Positions 51,761 to 60,148 of a stretch of 64,000 nucleotides of DNA are shown one piece after another (the stretch's first letter is position 1; each line of letters begins with the position of its first letter). The position numbers were made by a program, and so were the translations under genes. Location: contig NZ_CP081295.1 in assembly GCF_019711375.1 (NCBI RefSeq), positions 1,054,001 through 1,118,000 on the forward strand, in the 5' to 3' direction. The notes below the pieces were generated by a model, which searched no databases, was not told where the DNA came from, and saw only the letters and a program-made list of their open reading frames with translations. The stretch comes from Qipengyuania aurantiaca (GTDB taxonomy: Bacteria; Pseudomonadota; Alphaproteobacteria; Sphingomonadales; Sphingomonadaceae).

Positions 51761-53287
51761 ATGAGCGACATGGTGGTCATCAAGGAAGAAGACCTTATCG
51801 AGAGCGTGAAGGACGCGCTCCAGTATATCTCCTACTACCATCCGATGGATTACATCCGCGCGCTGGGCAAAGCCTATGAAGCGGAAAAAGGGCCCGCGGC
51901 AAAGGACGCGATCGCGCAGATTCTGACCAACAGCCGCATGTGCGCGGAAGGCCATCGCCCGATCTGCCAGGATACGGGCATCGTCAACGTCTTCGTCAAA
52001 TGGGGCATGAACTGTCGCCTCGACACTACCCGCAGCCTGCAGGAAGTCGTCGATGAAGGCGTGCGCCAGGCCTACAACCATCCCGACAACAAGCTGCGCG
52101 CCTCGATCCTTGCCGACCCGGCCTTCACGCGCCGCAACACGCGCGACAACACGCCGAGCGTGCTCTCGGTCGAGATGGTGCCGGGCGACACGATCGACGT
52201 CGACGTCGCGGCCAAGGGCGGCGGCAGCGAGAACAAGTCCAAGTTCAAGATGATGAATCCCAGCGACAATATCGTCGACTGGGTGGTCGAGCAGTTGCCC
52301 GCGATGGGCGCGGGCTGGTGTCCGCCGGGGATGCTCGGCATCGGCATCGGCGGCACGGCGGAGCATTGCATGAAGCTCGCAAAGCTCAGCCTCATGGACC
52401 CGATCGACATGGGCCAGCTGAAAGAGCGCGGCGCCCAGACCGACATCGAGCAGCTGCGGATCGACATTTTCGACGCGGTGAACGCTCAAGGCATCGGCGC
52501 GCAGGGGCTGGGCGGCCTCTCCACAGTGCTCGACGTCAAGATCCTCGATGCGCCCTGCCATGCAGCAGGCAAGCCGGTCGCGATGATCCCCAATTGCGCC
52601 GCCACGCGCCACGCGCATTTCACGCTCGATGGGTCGGGCCCCGCCTATCTGGACCCGCCCAATATCGACGAATATCCCGATGTCACCTGGCAGCCCGATG
52701 CGGCGGCCAAGCGCGTCGACCTCGACAATCTCACGCCCGAAGAGGTCGCCAGCTGGGAGCATGGCGACCGCCTGCTGCTCTCAGGCAAGATGCTCACCGG
52801 GCGCGATGCGGCGCACAAGCGTATCCACGACATGCTCGATAAGGGCGAGGAGCTGCCGGTCGAGTTCAAGGGCCGCGCCATCTACTATGTCGGGCCGGTG
52901 GATCCGGTGATGGGCGAGGTCGTCGGCCCCGCCGGCCCGACCACCGCCACACGCATGGACAAGTTCACCGAGATGATGCTCGACCTCGGCCTGCTCGCCA
53001 TGATCGGCAAGGCCGAGCGCGGGCACGACGCCGTGGAAGTGATCAGCCGCTTCAAGGTTGCCTATCTCATGGCAACGGGCGGCGCGGCCTATCTCGTCAG
53101 CCGGGCGATCAAGGGGGCCAAAGTGGTCGCCTTCGAGGACTTAAGCATGGAAGCAATCTACGAATTCCAAGTGCAGGACATGCCGGTGACCGTCGCAGTC
53201 GACGCGGCCGGCAACAATGTCCACACGCTGGCGCCCGCCAAATGGCGCGAAAAGATCGCGAAAGGCGAAGTCGAACCCGCCGAATAG
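51761..53287 (+). CDS. Fumarate hydratase, class I ([4Fe-4S])
   Basis: 508 residues. The alpha-domain has RPICQDTGIVNVFVKWG and WCPPGMLGIGIGGTAEHC, with cysteines that hold the 4Fe-4S cluster; the C-terminal beta-domain has VGPVDPVMGEVVGPAGPTTA and MLDLGLLAMIGKAERG. It interconverts fumarate and malate in the TCA cycle. The start ATG at 51761 was preferred over 51704 because a promoter lies between them. A strong terminator follows at 53309. Confidence 0.95.
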   Translation: MSDMVVIKEEDLIESVKDALQYISYYHPMDYIRALGKAYEAEKGPAAKDAIAQILTNSRMCAEGHRPICQDTGIVNVFVKWGMNCRLDTTRSLQEVVDEGVRQAYNHPDNKLRASILADPAFTRRNTRDNTPSVLSVEMVPGDTIDVDVAAKGGGSENKSKFKMMNPSDNIVDWVVEQLPAMGAGWCPPGMLGIGIGGTAEHCMKLAKLSLMDPIDMGQLKERGAQTDIEQLRIDIFDAVNAQGIGAQGLGGLSTVLDVKILDAPCHAAGKPVAMIPNCAATRHAHFTLDGSGPAYLDPPNIDEYPDVTWQPDAAAKRVDLDNLTPEEVASWEHGDRLLLSGKMLTGRDAAHKRIHDMLDKGEELPVEFKGRAIYYVGPVDPVMGEVVGPAGPTTATRMDKFTEMMLDLGLLAMIGKAERGHDAVEVISRFKVAYLMATGGAAYLVSRAIKGAKVVAFEDLSMEAIYEFQVQDMPVTVAVDAAGNNVHTLAPAKWREKIAKGEVEPAE

Positions 53288-53308
53288 CATACCCGCTCGA
53301 CCAACGGT

Positions 53309-53338
53309 CCAGCGCCGTCGATGGCGGCGCTGGCTTTT
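53309..53338 (+). terminator. Intrinsic terminator of the fumarase gene
   Basis: CCAGCGCCG (53309-53317) pairs perfectly with CGGCGCTGG (53325-53333), loop TCGATGG, followed by CTTTTG. It is 22 bases past the fumarase stop and before the kinase gene. Confidence 0.8.
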
Positions 53339-53386
53339 GGCGCCTGGGCGAGGCAAAAAACACCTGTTTTGAACAGTGAACCCCAG

Positions 53387-54604
53387 ATGAATGCGGAGAA
53401 CCCGCGCGTACCGGCCAAGGTCGTCCTTTTTTCGATTCTTGGACTTTGGGCGGCCTATTTCCTGCTGATCACCGCGCGCGGTGCCGTGGTCGGCCTCGAA
53501 TTGCAGGACGAACTCCTTTGGCGCCGGGTTATTGTGAGCCTCGCCGGTTGCGGCGTCACCGTCCTGCTGTGGCTCTTCCTGCGCTTTTTCGACGAACGTA
53601 GCCTTGCGCTGAAGGTCGGCGTGGCGATCGTCGCGGCCATCCCGGCCTCGCTGGCCATTGCCCAGATCAACACCATGGTCTTCGCCCCGATCGAAGACCA
53701 GGTCCGCCAGAAGATCGGCGAGCAGCGCGGCCTCAACATTCGCCGCGACGAATCGGGCAATCTGTTGCTGGATATTCCCGGCGAGGCGACCGGCACCGAT
53801 GCGGCTGGGGGCGAGAGCGAAGGCGCTCCTGCCGCCGCCTCGATCGTCATCGAACCGGCCCCGACCGCAGCGGATTACTGGCGCCGCCTGACCGACCTCG
53901 CGCTCAGCCGCTATTTCCTCCTTCTCGCCTGGGCAGCGCTCTACCTTGCCATCGTGGCAGGCGCCCGCGCGCGTGCGGCCGAGCGACGCGGCGAACGCTT
54001 TCGCAGCGCGGCCAAGGCGGCGGAGCTGCGCAGCTTGCGCTACCAGGTGAACCCGCATTTCCTTTTCAACACACTCAACTCGCTGTCCGCGCTGGTAATG
54101 ACCGGCAAGGAAGAGCGCGCCGAGCAGATGATCCAGTCCATCTCGCGCTTCTACCGCCATTCGCTCGCCGACGACTCGACCGGCGATGTGAGCCTCGACG
54201 ACGAAATCGACCTGCAAGAACACTATCTCGAAATTGAAGCGGTCCGCTTCCCCGAACGCCTCAAGGTCCACGTCGACCTGCCGCGCGAACTCGGACAGCT
54301 GAAGGTGCCGGGCATGATCCTCCAGCCGCTGGTCGAGAACTCGGTCAAATACGGCGTCTCTGCGAGCAACCGTCCAGTCACGATCAGCATCGTGGCGCGC
54401 GAGGAATACGGACGGCTGGTGCTGCGCGTCAGCGACGACGGGCCGGGGCTCCCCTCCGGACACACCGGTGGGTTCGGCATCGGCCTTGCCAATGTCCGCG
54501 ACCGGCTCGAAGCCCGCTTCGGGCGCGAGGCCAGCATTACCTCCGGCCCGATGATGGGCGGATACGAAACCGAACTCAGGCTACCGATGGTGAGACATGG
54601 CTGA
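53387..54604 (+). CDS. LytS-family sensor histidine kinase
   Basis: 405 residues from MNAENPRVPAKVV. Four membrane helices with a short periplasmic insert occupy the first 210 residues. The His_kinase domain has LRYQVNPHFLFNTLNSLSAL, with the phospho-accepting histidine. The ATPase domain has ILQPLVENSVKYGV (N box), SDDGPGLPS and GIGLANVRDRLEARF. It is of the short LytS/YehU type without a separate GAF sensor. A CTGTT-ttg-AACAG dyad is just upstream of the start. The response regulator overlaps it by eight bases. Confidence 0.9.
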   Translation: MNAENPRVPAKVVLFSILGLWAAYFLLITARGAVVGLELQDELLWRRVIVSLAGCGVTVLLWLFLRFFDERSLALKVGVAIVAAIPASLAIAQINTMVFAPIEDQVRQKIGEQRGLNIRRDESGNLLLDIPGEATGTDAAGGESEGAPAAASIVIEPAPTAADYWRRLTDLALSRYFLLLAWAALYLAIVAGARARAAERRGERFRSAAKAAELRSLRYQVNPHFLFNTLNSLSALVMTGKEERAEQMIQSISRFYRHSLADDSTGDVSLDDEIDLQEHYLEIEAVRFPERLKVHVDLPRELGQLKVPGMILQPLVENSVKYGVSASNRPVTISIVAREEYGRLVLRVSDDGPGLPSGHTGGFGIGLANVRDRLEARFGREASITSGPMMGGYETELRLPMVRHG

Positions 54605-55343
54605 CGAAACCACCTCGAAGCTGCGCACGCTGATCGTTGACGACGAACCGTTGGCCGTCGAACGCATGCAGGTCATCTGCGCCAAGATGGACGATCTCAA
54701 CGTGGTGGGCACGGCGAGCGACGGCGCGCAGGCGCTGCGGCTGATCGAAGCGCTCGGGCCGGACCTCATCCTTCTCGACATGACTATGCCCGAAGTCGAT
54801 GGTTTGTCGGTTGCCAAGGCGCTCGTGAAGAACGCCGAGCGGCCAGCCGTCGTCTTCGTCACCGCGCATGACAATTACGCGGTCGAAGCCTTCGATCTCG
54901 ACGCGGTCGATTATGTTCTCAAGCCCGTCAAACCCGAACGTCTAGCACGCGCCATCCAGCGCGCCCTGGAGCGTCGGGGTGCAACCGGCAGTGCAGCCAG
55001 CAATTGGCTGGAGGAGTTGTGGATCCCGCACCGCAGCGAGCTAATCCGCATCGACACGGAAGAGGTTTCCCGTATCGACGCCGAGCGCGACTATGTGCGG
55101 CTCCATGTCGAGGACCGCAGTTACCTGCTGCTGCAGACGATTGCAGGTCTTGAAAAGCGGCTCGATCCCGCCAAATTCATCCGAATTCATCGCTCCACCA
55201 TCCTGCGCAAGGATCGCATCAAGGGCCTGAGACACGACGGCCTCGGCGTATGGTCGGCGGAGATGGAGGATGGGGAAGCGCTGCGCATCGGGCGAACCTA
55301 CCTGCCCAAGGTCAAGGCGATGGCCGGTCGCGGAAAAGCGTGA
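54597..55343 (+). CDS. LytTR-family response regulator
   Basis: 248 residues. The receiver domain has TLIVDDEPLAVERMQ (acidic pocket), the phospho-accepting aspartate in LILLDMTMPEVDGLS, and the threonine/lysine positions in FVTAHDNY and VDYVLKPVKPERL. The C-terminal LytTR DNA-binding domain includes RIDAERDYVRLHVEDRSYLL and FIRIHRSTILRKDRIKGL. It pairs with the kinase encoded upstream and should activate transcription at direct repeats; its targets are not evident. Confidence 0.93.
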   Translation: MADETTSKLRTLIVDDEPLAVERMQVICAKMDDLNVVGTASDGAQALRLIEALGPDLILLDMTMPEVDGLSVAKALVKNAERPAVVFVTAHDNYAVEAFDLDAVDYVLKPVKPERLARAIQRALERRGATGSAASNWLEELWIPHRSELIRIDTEEVSRIDAERDYVRLHVEDRSYLLLQTIAGLEKRLDPAKFIRIHRSTILRKDRIKGLRHDGLGVWSAEMEDGEALRIGRTYLPKVKAMAGRGKA

Positions 55344-55356
55344 GCGCAAAAGAAAA

Positions 55357-55391
55357 CGCCCCGGCCGGGGGACTGCAGTCCGGCCGGGGCG
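55357..55391 (-). terminator. Intrinsic terminator of the UrcA gene
   Basis: CGCCCCGGCCGG (55357-55368) pairs perfectly with CCGGCCGGGGCG (55380-55391). On the minus strand it is followed by TTTTCTTTT, so it mainly ends the UrcA gene. On the plus strand the T run is absent. Confidence 0.8.
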
Positions 55392-55412
55392 CCTGGCTGG
55401 CTGAGCGTTAGC

Positions 55413-55703
55413 TCAACCGCCTTTGGTTTCGCGGTCGATAATCACCGCGAACTGCTTTTGCGCCTTGGCGCGCAATTCTTCGTAACAGGCCTTCGCATCG
55501 CGCGACGGAAGCCGCGATCCCACAGGGACCTTGTCGTAGCCACACGCCTTGCGAGCAGCCTTGTCGATACGGTTATCGAGCAACTGCTGACCTTCAGGGC
55601 TGGCAAGGTTGATGTCGCGGTAATCGACTTCGAACTGGACGTTCTCGGCAATCGCGGGGGCTGCGATGGCTCCGAGAGCTGCGGCGGCGATAAGCATTTT
55701 CAT
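55413..55703 (-). CDS. UrcA family protein
   Basis: 96 residues, exported. MKMLIAAAALGAIAAPAIAE is a signal peptide. The mature part VQFEVDYRDINLASPEGQQL followed by KAARKACGYDKV and a cysteine in AKACYEELRAK is the UrcA pattern of small secreted alphaproteobacterial proteins of unknown function, often with two cysteines likely disulfide-bonded. A strong hairpin (55721-55766) lies directly upstream of its ribosome site. Confidence 0.87.
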   Translation of the reverse strand: MKMLIAAAALGAIAAPAIAENVQFEVDYRDINLASPEGQQLLDNRIDKAARKACGYDKVPVGSRLPSRDAKACYEELRAKAQKQFAVIIDRETKGG

Positions 55704-55720
55704 GCGGTTTCTCCTCTAAT

Positions 55721-55766
55721 GCGACGGGCCCGGGGAGTTCTGGGGGACTGGGGAAGGGCCCGTCGC
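55721..55766 (-). promoter_or_regulatory. Large hairpin in the UrcA leader
   Basis: GCGACGGGCCC (55721-55731) and GGGCCCGTCGC (55756-55766) are perfect 11-base arms with a 24-base loop. In the UrcA mRNA it precedes GAGGAG and the ATG by 18-odd bases, so it could be a 5' stabiliser or a regulatory stem. Confidence 0.5.
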
Positions 55767-55784
55767 AGGAGTTGTATTACCCAG

Positions 55785-55799
55785 CTACAACTGTAGTTG
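55785..55799. promoter_or_regulatory. Overlapping short palindromes near the UrcA promoter region
   Basis: CTACA-AC-TGTAG (55785-55796) and CAACT-GT-AGTTG (55788-55799) are overlapping perfect dyads between UrcA and the divergent membrane gene. This looks like an operator, but no factor is known. Confidence 0.35.
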
Positions 55800-55841
55800 C
55801 ACGCACTGATCGATGGACGCAGAGGCGATTTGGATGGGGGC

Positions 55842-56168
55842 GTGAAAAGCTCCGACGAAAGGCAATTGGCAATCGGCGAACGGCACAGCTATCCTTTCGC
55901 CATGCTGCTTATCCTCCTGTTCCTGCTCGGTGTTGGCAATTTCGCCGTGCACAAGGCGGTGCTGGAGAGCGGCCACCCCATGCTCGATGCTCTCCCTTCC
56001 TTCTACCGGTCGGGCGGCGGGCGGTTCTCGCTCGGCTTCGAATTCGTGCTGCTGCTGGCGGCCATGCTGCTGACGGCGAACGGATGGGCGGGCATGGCGA
56101 TCGCCTATGCCATCTACAGCCTGTTCAATTTCGCCACCGGCTGGCTGATCCTTTCCGGCCGCATCTGA
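55842..56168 (+). CDS. Small membrane protein, unknown function
   Basis: 108 residues from GTG at 55842 with GGATGGGGG upstream. Membrane segments are YPFAMLLILLFLLGVGNFAV, RFSLGFEFVLLLAAMLLTA and GMAIAYAIYSLFNFATGWLI. It contains ESGHPMLDALPSFYRSGGGR between the first two helices. It is not recognised as a known family. The gene precedes a diacylglycerol-kinase-like gene by 41 bases and may be co-transcribed with it. A TTG at 55797 is a weaker alternative start. Confidence 0.65.
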   Translation: MKSSDERQLAIGERHSYPFAMLLILLFLLGVGNFAVHKAVLESGHPMLDALPSFYRSGGGRFSLGFEFVLLLAAMLLTANGWAGMAIAYAIYSLFNFATGWLILSGRI

Positions 56169-56209
56169 GCCTCGCGGGAACTACACCGCCAAGCGCGCGC
56201 TTTTGCAGC

Positions 56210-57067
56210 ATGTCCGGCGATAAACCCATATGGCTGCTCACCAATTCCCGGTCGGGCAGCAACAGCGACGCAGCCGTCGAGGCGCTCCAGACCCACTGCC
56301 GGCAGAAGGGGTTCTCGATAGCGCACCAGATCGGATTCCCGGACGAAGACCTGCCGACCATCGCTGATCTGGATTCGGCAGGGGTGGGTCGCCTCGCGAT
56401 TTTTACCGGCGACGGAACGCTCAACGCGGCGATTACGAGCCTTTCGGGCTGGGCCGGCGAAATCATTGTCCTGCCGGGCGGGACAATGAACCTGCTTTCC
56501 AAGCGCCTGCACGGTCCCGAAGCCGAGCTTGAAACCATCATCGAACGGATCGCCAGCGGTGCTTCGCGTGCCGTGCGCCCCCTGATGGCGCGCTGTGAGG
56601 AGGGAGACGCGCTCGCCGGGCTGCTCGCCGGACCCGGCACGTCCTGGGCGAGCGTGCGCGAGGCGATGCGCGATTTCGACATCCCCGCCATTGCCGAGGG
56701 CGCGGGAGAGGCTCTCTCGGAGACCACCGGCGGCGCCATGGTCCGCTGCGTTCAGCCTCAGATCGGCAAGCAGGAAGGCTATCCGCTGATCGAGTTCACG
56801 CCCAGTCACCGCGGTATCCAGCTTGACGCGTTCCATGCCGAGGGGGCGGGCGAATTCCTCCAGCAAAGCTGGGCGCTGCTTCGCCGCAACTTCCGTGAAG
56901 GTCCGCATACGCGTCTCGGCCTGGTCGACGAGCTGGAGCTTGAGACCTGCGACGGCAGCCCGCTCCATGTGCTGATCGACGGGGAGCCGGCCACCCTGTC
57001 TTCGCGCGCGAAGTTCACGGTGGCCCCTTGCGAGGTCGATCTGCTAGCGACGCATTATGGCTTCTGA
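56210..57067 (+). CDS. Diacylglycerol kinase family lipid kinase-like protein
   Basis: 285 residues. It contains LLTNSRSGSNSDAA at the N-terminus, FTGDGTLNAAITSL and IIVLPGGTMNLLSKRL, the DAGK catalytic-domain motifs (GGDGT-like, PGGT). It lacks the C-terminal part of longer LCB5/YegS proteins but keeps the core fold. The likely reaction is phosphorylation of a lipid, substrate not assigned. The next gene, a metallophosphoesterase, overlaps it by eleven bases, suggesting a kinase/phosphatase pair. Confidence 0.85.
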   Translation: MSGDKPIWLLTNSRSGSNSDAAVEALQTHCRQKGFSIAHQIGFPDEDLPTIADLDSAGVGRLAIFTGDGTLNAAITSLSGWAGEIIVLPGGTMNLLSKRLHGPEAELETIIERIASGASRAVRPLMARCEEGDALAGLLAGPGTSWASVREAMRDFDIPAIAEGAGEALSETTGGAMVRCVQPQIGKQEGYPLIEFTPSHRGIQLDAFHAEGAGEFLQQSWALLRRNFREGPHTRLGLVDELELETCDGSPLHVLIDGEPATLSSRAKFTVAPCEVDLLATHYGF

Positions 57068-57917
57068 CGCACGGCGCATTTTCCACCTTTCGGACATTCA
57101 CTTCGGGCTCGAGAACAATCGCGCGCTTGACTGGGTGAAGCAGGAAATCGCCGAGAGGCAGCCCGATGCGGTGGCCATCACCGGCGATCTCACCATGCGC
57201 GCACGCCATCGCGAATTTGAAGCGGCGACGCACTGGATCAACTCGCTCGAAGCCCCGGTCACGGTCGAAGTGGGCAATCACGACATGCCCTATTTCAACC
57301 CGATCGAACGCTTCTTCGCGCCGTACAAGCGGTTCCGCGGAATGGCCGAGAAGGTGGAGAAAGAACTCGATCTCGGCTGCCTCACCATCGTCCCGCTGAA
57401 GACCGCAGTACGCGCACAGCCGCGGCTCAACTGGTCGAAGGGCTGGGTGACCGACGATGCGCTGGAGAAATGCCTCGCCGCCATCGACGCCCTGCCCGAA
57501 GGCACGCGCGCGCTAGTGGCCGTGCATCATCCGCTGCGTGAGGTCGGCACACAGGGCACCGCGCTCACCAAGAATGGCGACAAGGCTTTGCGCGCCTTGG
57601 CGAAGCGTTCGGTCGAGGCGGTCCTGTCGGGCCATGTCCACGACGCCTTCGATATCATGGAATCCACCGAGGAAGGTCCTGTTCGGATGATCGGGGCCGG
57701 TACGCTGTCGAAACGCACCCGCTCGACCCCGCCCAGTTTCAACGAAATCGAATGGGATGGTGCTAAGCTAAGCGTCTGTGTCCGCAATCTCGAACACGTC
57801 GAGACGCGCGACATGCAGATCGACGACGTGCCGGAGAACGCCCTGCCTCCCCGCGAGCCGGGCGAGGCAGTCGCCCCCGTGCGGCAAATCCCGCGCGTCG
57901 ACCCGCCGGTGCATTAA
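57057..57917 (+). CDS. Metallophosphoesterase
   Basis: 286 residues. The calcineurin-like motifs are all present: HLSDIHFGLEN, VAITGDLTMRARH, VEVGNHDMPYF, ALVAVHHPLREV and LSGHVHDAFD. The two-metal active site therefore looks intact. Substrate is unknown; the overlap with the lipid-kinase-like gene suggests a lipid or nucleotide phosphoester. The first ATG (57057) is used; it lies inside the previous gene. Confidence 0.9.
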   Translation: MASDARRIFHLSDIHFGLENNRALDWVKQEIAERQPDAVAITGDLTMRARHREFEAATHWINSLEAPVTVEVGNHDMPYFNPIERFFAPYKRFRGMAEKVEKELDLGCLTIVPLKTAVRAQPRLNWSKGWVTDDALEKCLAAIDALPEGTRALVAVHHPLREVGTQGTALTKNGDKALRALAKRSVEAVLSGHVHDAFDIMESTEEGPVRMIGAGTLSKRTRSTPPSFNEIEWDGAKLSVCVRNLEHVETRDMQIDDVPENALPPREPGEAVAPVRQIPRVDPPVH

Positions 57918-57985
57918 CCAGACCCGCTCGGCGAATCTAAACCATTGTGCGGAGATTGTGGCAGGCCTCAATCGGGGTAGGCGCA

Positions 57986-58183
57986 ATGGAACTCATCAAG
58001 GCCGTGCCGCTCGGCTTCATCCTCTCCTTCGCGATCGCACTTATCATCGGCAGTCAGGGGTCGCGCGGCGGCCAGCTGATGATCTACCGCGCGGAAATCT
58101 ACCAATACGAGTTGTGGTGGTCTTGGCCGGTGTTCATCTTCGGCACCGGGCTGGCCTGGGGCATTTTGATGCTTCAGCGCTGA
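57986..58183 (+). CDS. Small two-helix membrane protein, unknown function
   Basis: 65 residues from MELIKAVPLGFILS. Two membrane segments (LGFILSFAIALIIGS and WPVFIFGTGLAWGILML) with a short loop containing QLMIYRAEIYQYELWWS. No recognised family. GGGGTA precedes the ATG at 57986; a GTG at 57947 would add 13 residues. It is followed by a bidirectional terminator before rpsI. Confidence 0.65.
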   Translation: MELIKAVPLGFILSFAIALIIGSQGSRGGQLMIYRAEIYQYELWWSWPVFIFGTGLAWGILMLQR

Positions 58184-58205
58184 GCGGTTTCGAAAGCAGC
58201 AAAAG

Positions 58206-58238
58206 AAAAAGGGCGGCCCCGCGAGGGACCGCCCTTTT
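58206..58238. terminator. Bidirectional intrinsic terminator between the small membrane gene and rpsI
   Basis: GGGCGG and CCGCCC arms (with GG/CC inside) are flanked by an A run and TTTTCG on the plus strand, and by T-rich sequence on the minus strand. It can serve both converging genes. Confidence 0.75.
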
Positions 58239-58268
58239 CGTATCCGGCAAGCTCCGGGTTCGAAGCGC

Positions 58269-58793
58269 TTAGCGCTTGCTGAACTGGAAGCTGCGACGGG
58301 CCTTGGCGCGGCCATACTTCTTACGCTCGACCACGCGGCTGTCGCGGGTGAGGAAGCCGGCGGCCTTGACCGTCGAACGCAGGGCCGGCTCGTACTTGGC
58401 GAGAGCCTGCGAGATGCCGTGCTTGACCGCACCGGCCTGACCCGAGAGACCGCCGCCCTTGACGGTGGCGACCACGTCGTACTGGCCTTGGCGTTCGGTG
58501 ATGGCGAACGGCTGGTCGATCACGAGGCGCAGGGTCGGACGGGCGAAGTAAACTTCCTGGTCCTTGCCGTTGATGGTGATCTTGCCGCTGCCCGGAACGA
58601 GCCATACGCGCGCGGTGGCGTCCTTGCGGCGACCGGTCGCATAGGCACGGCCCTGGGCGTCGAGTTCCTGCTCGCGCAGCGGAACGTCGGCCTTGGCGGC
58701 GATGTCCGCGCCGTCAGCCTGCGGTGCGTCGGAAGCGATGTCCTTCAGATCGGCGAGATCCGAGACGGTGTCGTTCTTGGTTTCGTCAGCCAT
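58269..58793 (-). CDS. rpsI: 30S ribosomal protein S9
   Basis: 174 residues. The S9 core begins at [18 protein letters not shown] and ends with the basic tail [17 protein letters not shown], whose last residues reach the P-site tRNA. About 45 acidic, alanine-rich residues precede the core, which is longer than the E. coli protein (130); such extensions occur in alphaproteobacteria. The start overlaps the rplM stop (TAATG), the classical rplM-rpsI operon. Confidence 0.96.
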   Translation of the reverse strand: MADETKNDTVSDLADLKDIASDAPQADGADIAAKADVPLREQELDAQGRAYATGRRKDATARVWLVPGSGKITINGKDQEVYFARPTLRLVIDQPFAITERQGQYDVVATVKGGGLSGQAGAVKHGISQALAKYEPALRSTVKAAGFLTRDSRVVERKKYGRAKARRSFQFSKR

Positions 58794-59272
58794 TATGCAA
58801 CAGCCTTGTTCTTGCGGTTCATCGAAGCGACGTCGAGCGTCTTGGGCTTCTGGCCCTCATGCGGATGCTCGGTGCCGTTGTAGAGGTGGAGCGCCTTCAT
58901 CTGCGCACGGCCGAGGGGGCCACGCGGGATCATGCGCTGCACGGCCTTTTCGAGGACGCGCTCGGGGAAACGGCCGCCGAGAACCTTGCTCGGGGTGGTT
59001 TCCTTGATGCCGCCCGGGTGGCCGGTGTGCTTGTAATAGATCTTGTCGTCCATCTTCTTGCCGGTGAACTTCACCTTGTCGGCGTTGATGACGATGACGT
59101 GATCGCCGCAATCGACATGCGGGGTGTAGCTCGGCTTGTGCTTGCCGCGCAGGATGTTGGCGATGATGACGGCAACACGGCCGACGACGAGATTCTCGGC
59201 GTCGATGATGTGCCAGTCCTTTTCGACCTCTGCCGGCTTGGCCGACTGGGTCACCTTGGTGAGAGCCTTCAT
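58793..59272 (-). CDS. rplM: 50S ribosomal protein L13
   Basis: 159 residues. The core motifs [38 protein letters not shown] and [19 protein letters not shown] identify L13, which assembles early on 23S rRNA. It is the first gene of the rplM-rpsI operon. Upstream, a TTGACG at 59386-59391 and CATTTG 17 bases downstream on the minus strand may be a weak promoter. The leader has an ordinary ribosome site and no recognised L13-binding mimic was identified. Confidence 0.97.
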   Translation of the reverse strand: MKALTKVTQSAKPAEVEKDWHIIDAENLVVGRVAVIIANILRGKHKPSYTPHVDCGDHVIVINADKVKFTGKKMDDKIYYKHTGHPGGIKETTPSKVLGGRFPERVLEKAVQRMIPRGPLGRAQMKALHLYNGTEHPHEGQKPKTLDVASMNRKNKAVA

Positions 59273-59362
59273 GGCTGAATGTCCGTTTGCTCGAGTTAGA
59301 GCGCCGTGCTGTTGGCGCCAAACGATTGCGCGGCCCCGTCGCCGGAACCGCTAAGCGAGCGC

Positions 59363-59391
59363 CAAATGGAGGTGCAGGCGCGATTCGTCAA
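59363..59391 (-). promoter_or_regulatory. Possible promoter of rplM-rpsI
   Basis: On the minus strand TTGACG (59386-59391) is followed after 17 bases by CATTTG (59363-59368). The -35 is good; the -10 matches only two of six consensus bases. Confidence 0.35.
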
Positions 59392-59413
59392 GCGTTTCTG
59401 CGGGTCTCGGGTG

Positions 59414-59429
59414 GGGTAAAATAATACCC
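59414..59429. repeat. GGGTA-TACCC dyad after the CutA-coupled gene
   Basis: GGGTA (59414-59418) and TACCC (59425-59429) flank aaataa, just downstream of the minus-strand gene's stop. The T-rich loop but lack of a T run means it may be only a weak terminator or an operator for rplM. Confidence 0.3.
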
Positions 59430-59434
59430 AACCG

Positions 59435-60148
59435 TCAGAGGATGGTCCAGCTCTCGCGCGAAACCCGGCTGCTGTCCCCTACCCGCGTGACGATCCGGCG
59501 CTCGCTATGGTCGAGCAGCGCGCGGCCCGGCTTGGTGCTGGCGAGCATGGTCACCTCGTAGCTGCCCTTCACGCCGCCTGCGAGCGGAAGGTCGCGCTGT
59601 TCGTACAGCTCCCCTGTTTGCGGGAAAAACAGGTCGCGCGGAACCTGGCTGACCAGCGTGGCTGCGGTCTTGCCGATCTCAGCGAGGTATCGCTTTGCAT
59701 CGGCGCCCGCGTCCTGCTCGGCGGCCTTGCGGTCCATCGCGATGGCCGCTTGCCGGACGGCTTGCGCAATGTCTCCCGAGACTTCCGGCCAATCGACGAT
59801 GAGGCCGCGCGTATCGATCTCGAGCGGAAAGAGGCCGGTCACCTCGCGCTTGCGCTCGATCTCGGCGAGGGCGGCAAGCGGCGCGGGAGCTTCAACGTCT
59901 ACGGCCACCTGCCTGCCTTCGACGCGCGCGCCTCTCGCAGTGAGGATGAAGCGGCATTCCCAGTCGCGCGTCACCACGATCGCCGCGCCATCCCCCAGGC
60001 CGCGGACGAGTTCGCGGCGCAGGCGCACAGGGCCTTTCGGAAAAGCCACCGCAGCTCGTGCCGCCGTCACTGTCGGCAGTCCGAAGCCGAGGCTGGCGCT
60101 GCACCAGGCCAGCGCCTGGAGCGCGGCCCTGCGAGTCGTATATGTCAC
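59435..60148 (-). CDS. Secreted protein of unknown function coupled to cutA
   Basis: 237 residues from GTG at 60148, which overlaps the cutA stop as GTGA. A signal peptide (ALQALAWCSASLGFGLPTVT, then ARAAVAF) directs export. The mature part has no family I can name; it includes RRELVRGLGDGAAIVVTRDW near residue 45 and a helical middle with QAVRQAAIAMDRKAAEQDAG. The end reads SSRVSRESWTIL. Codon usage looks like its neighbours. A longer frame to 60211 runs into cutA and is not preferred. Its partnership with CutA is inferred from the overlap only. Confidence 0.75.
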   Translation of the reverse strand: MTYTTRRAALQALAWCSASLGFGLPTVTAARAAVAFPKGPVRLRRELVRGLGDGAAIVVTRDWECRFILTARGARVEGRQVAVDVEAPAPLAALAEIERKREVTGLFPLEIDTRGLIVDWPEVSGDIAQAVRQAAIAMDRKAAEQDAGADAKRYLAEIGKTAATLVSQVPRDLFFPQTGELYEQRDLPLAGGVKGSYEVTMLASTKPGRALLDHSERRIVTRVGDSSRVSRESWTIL

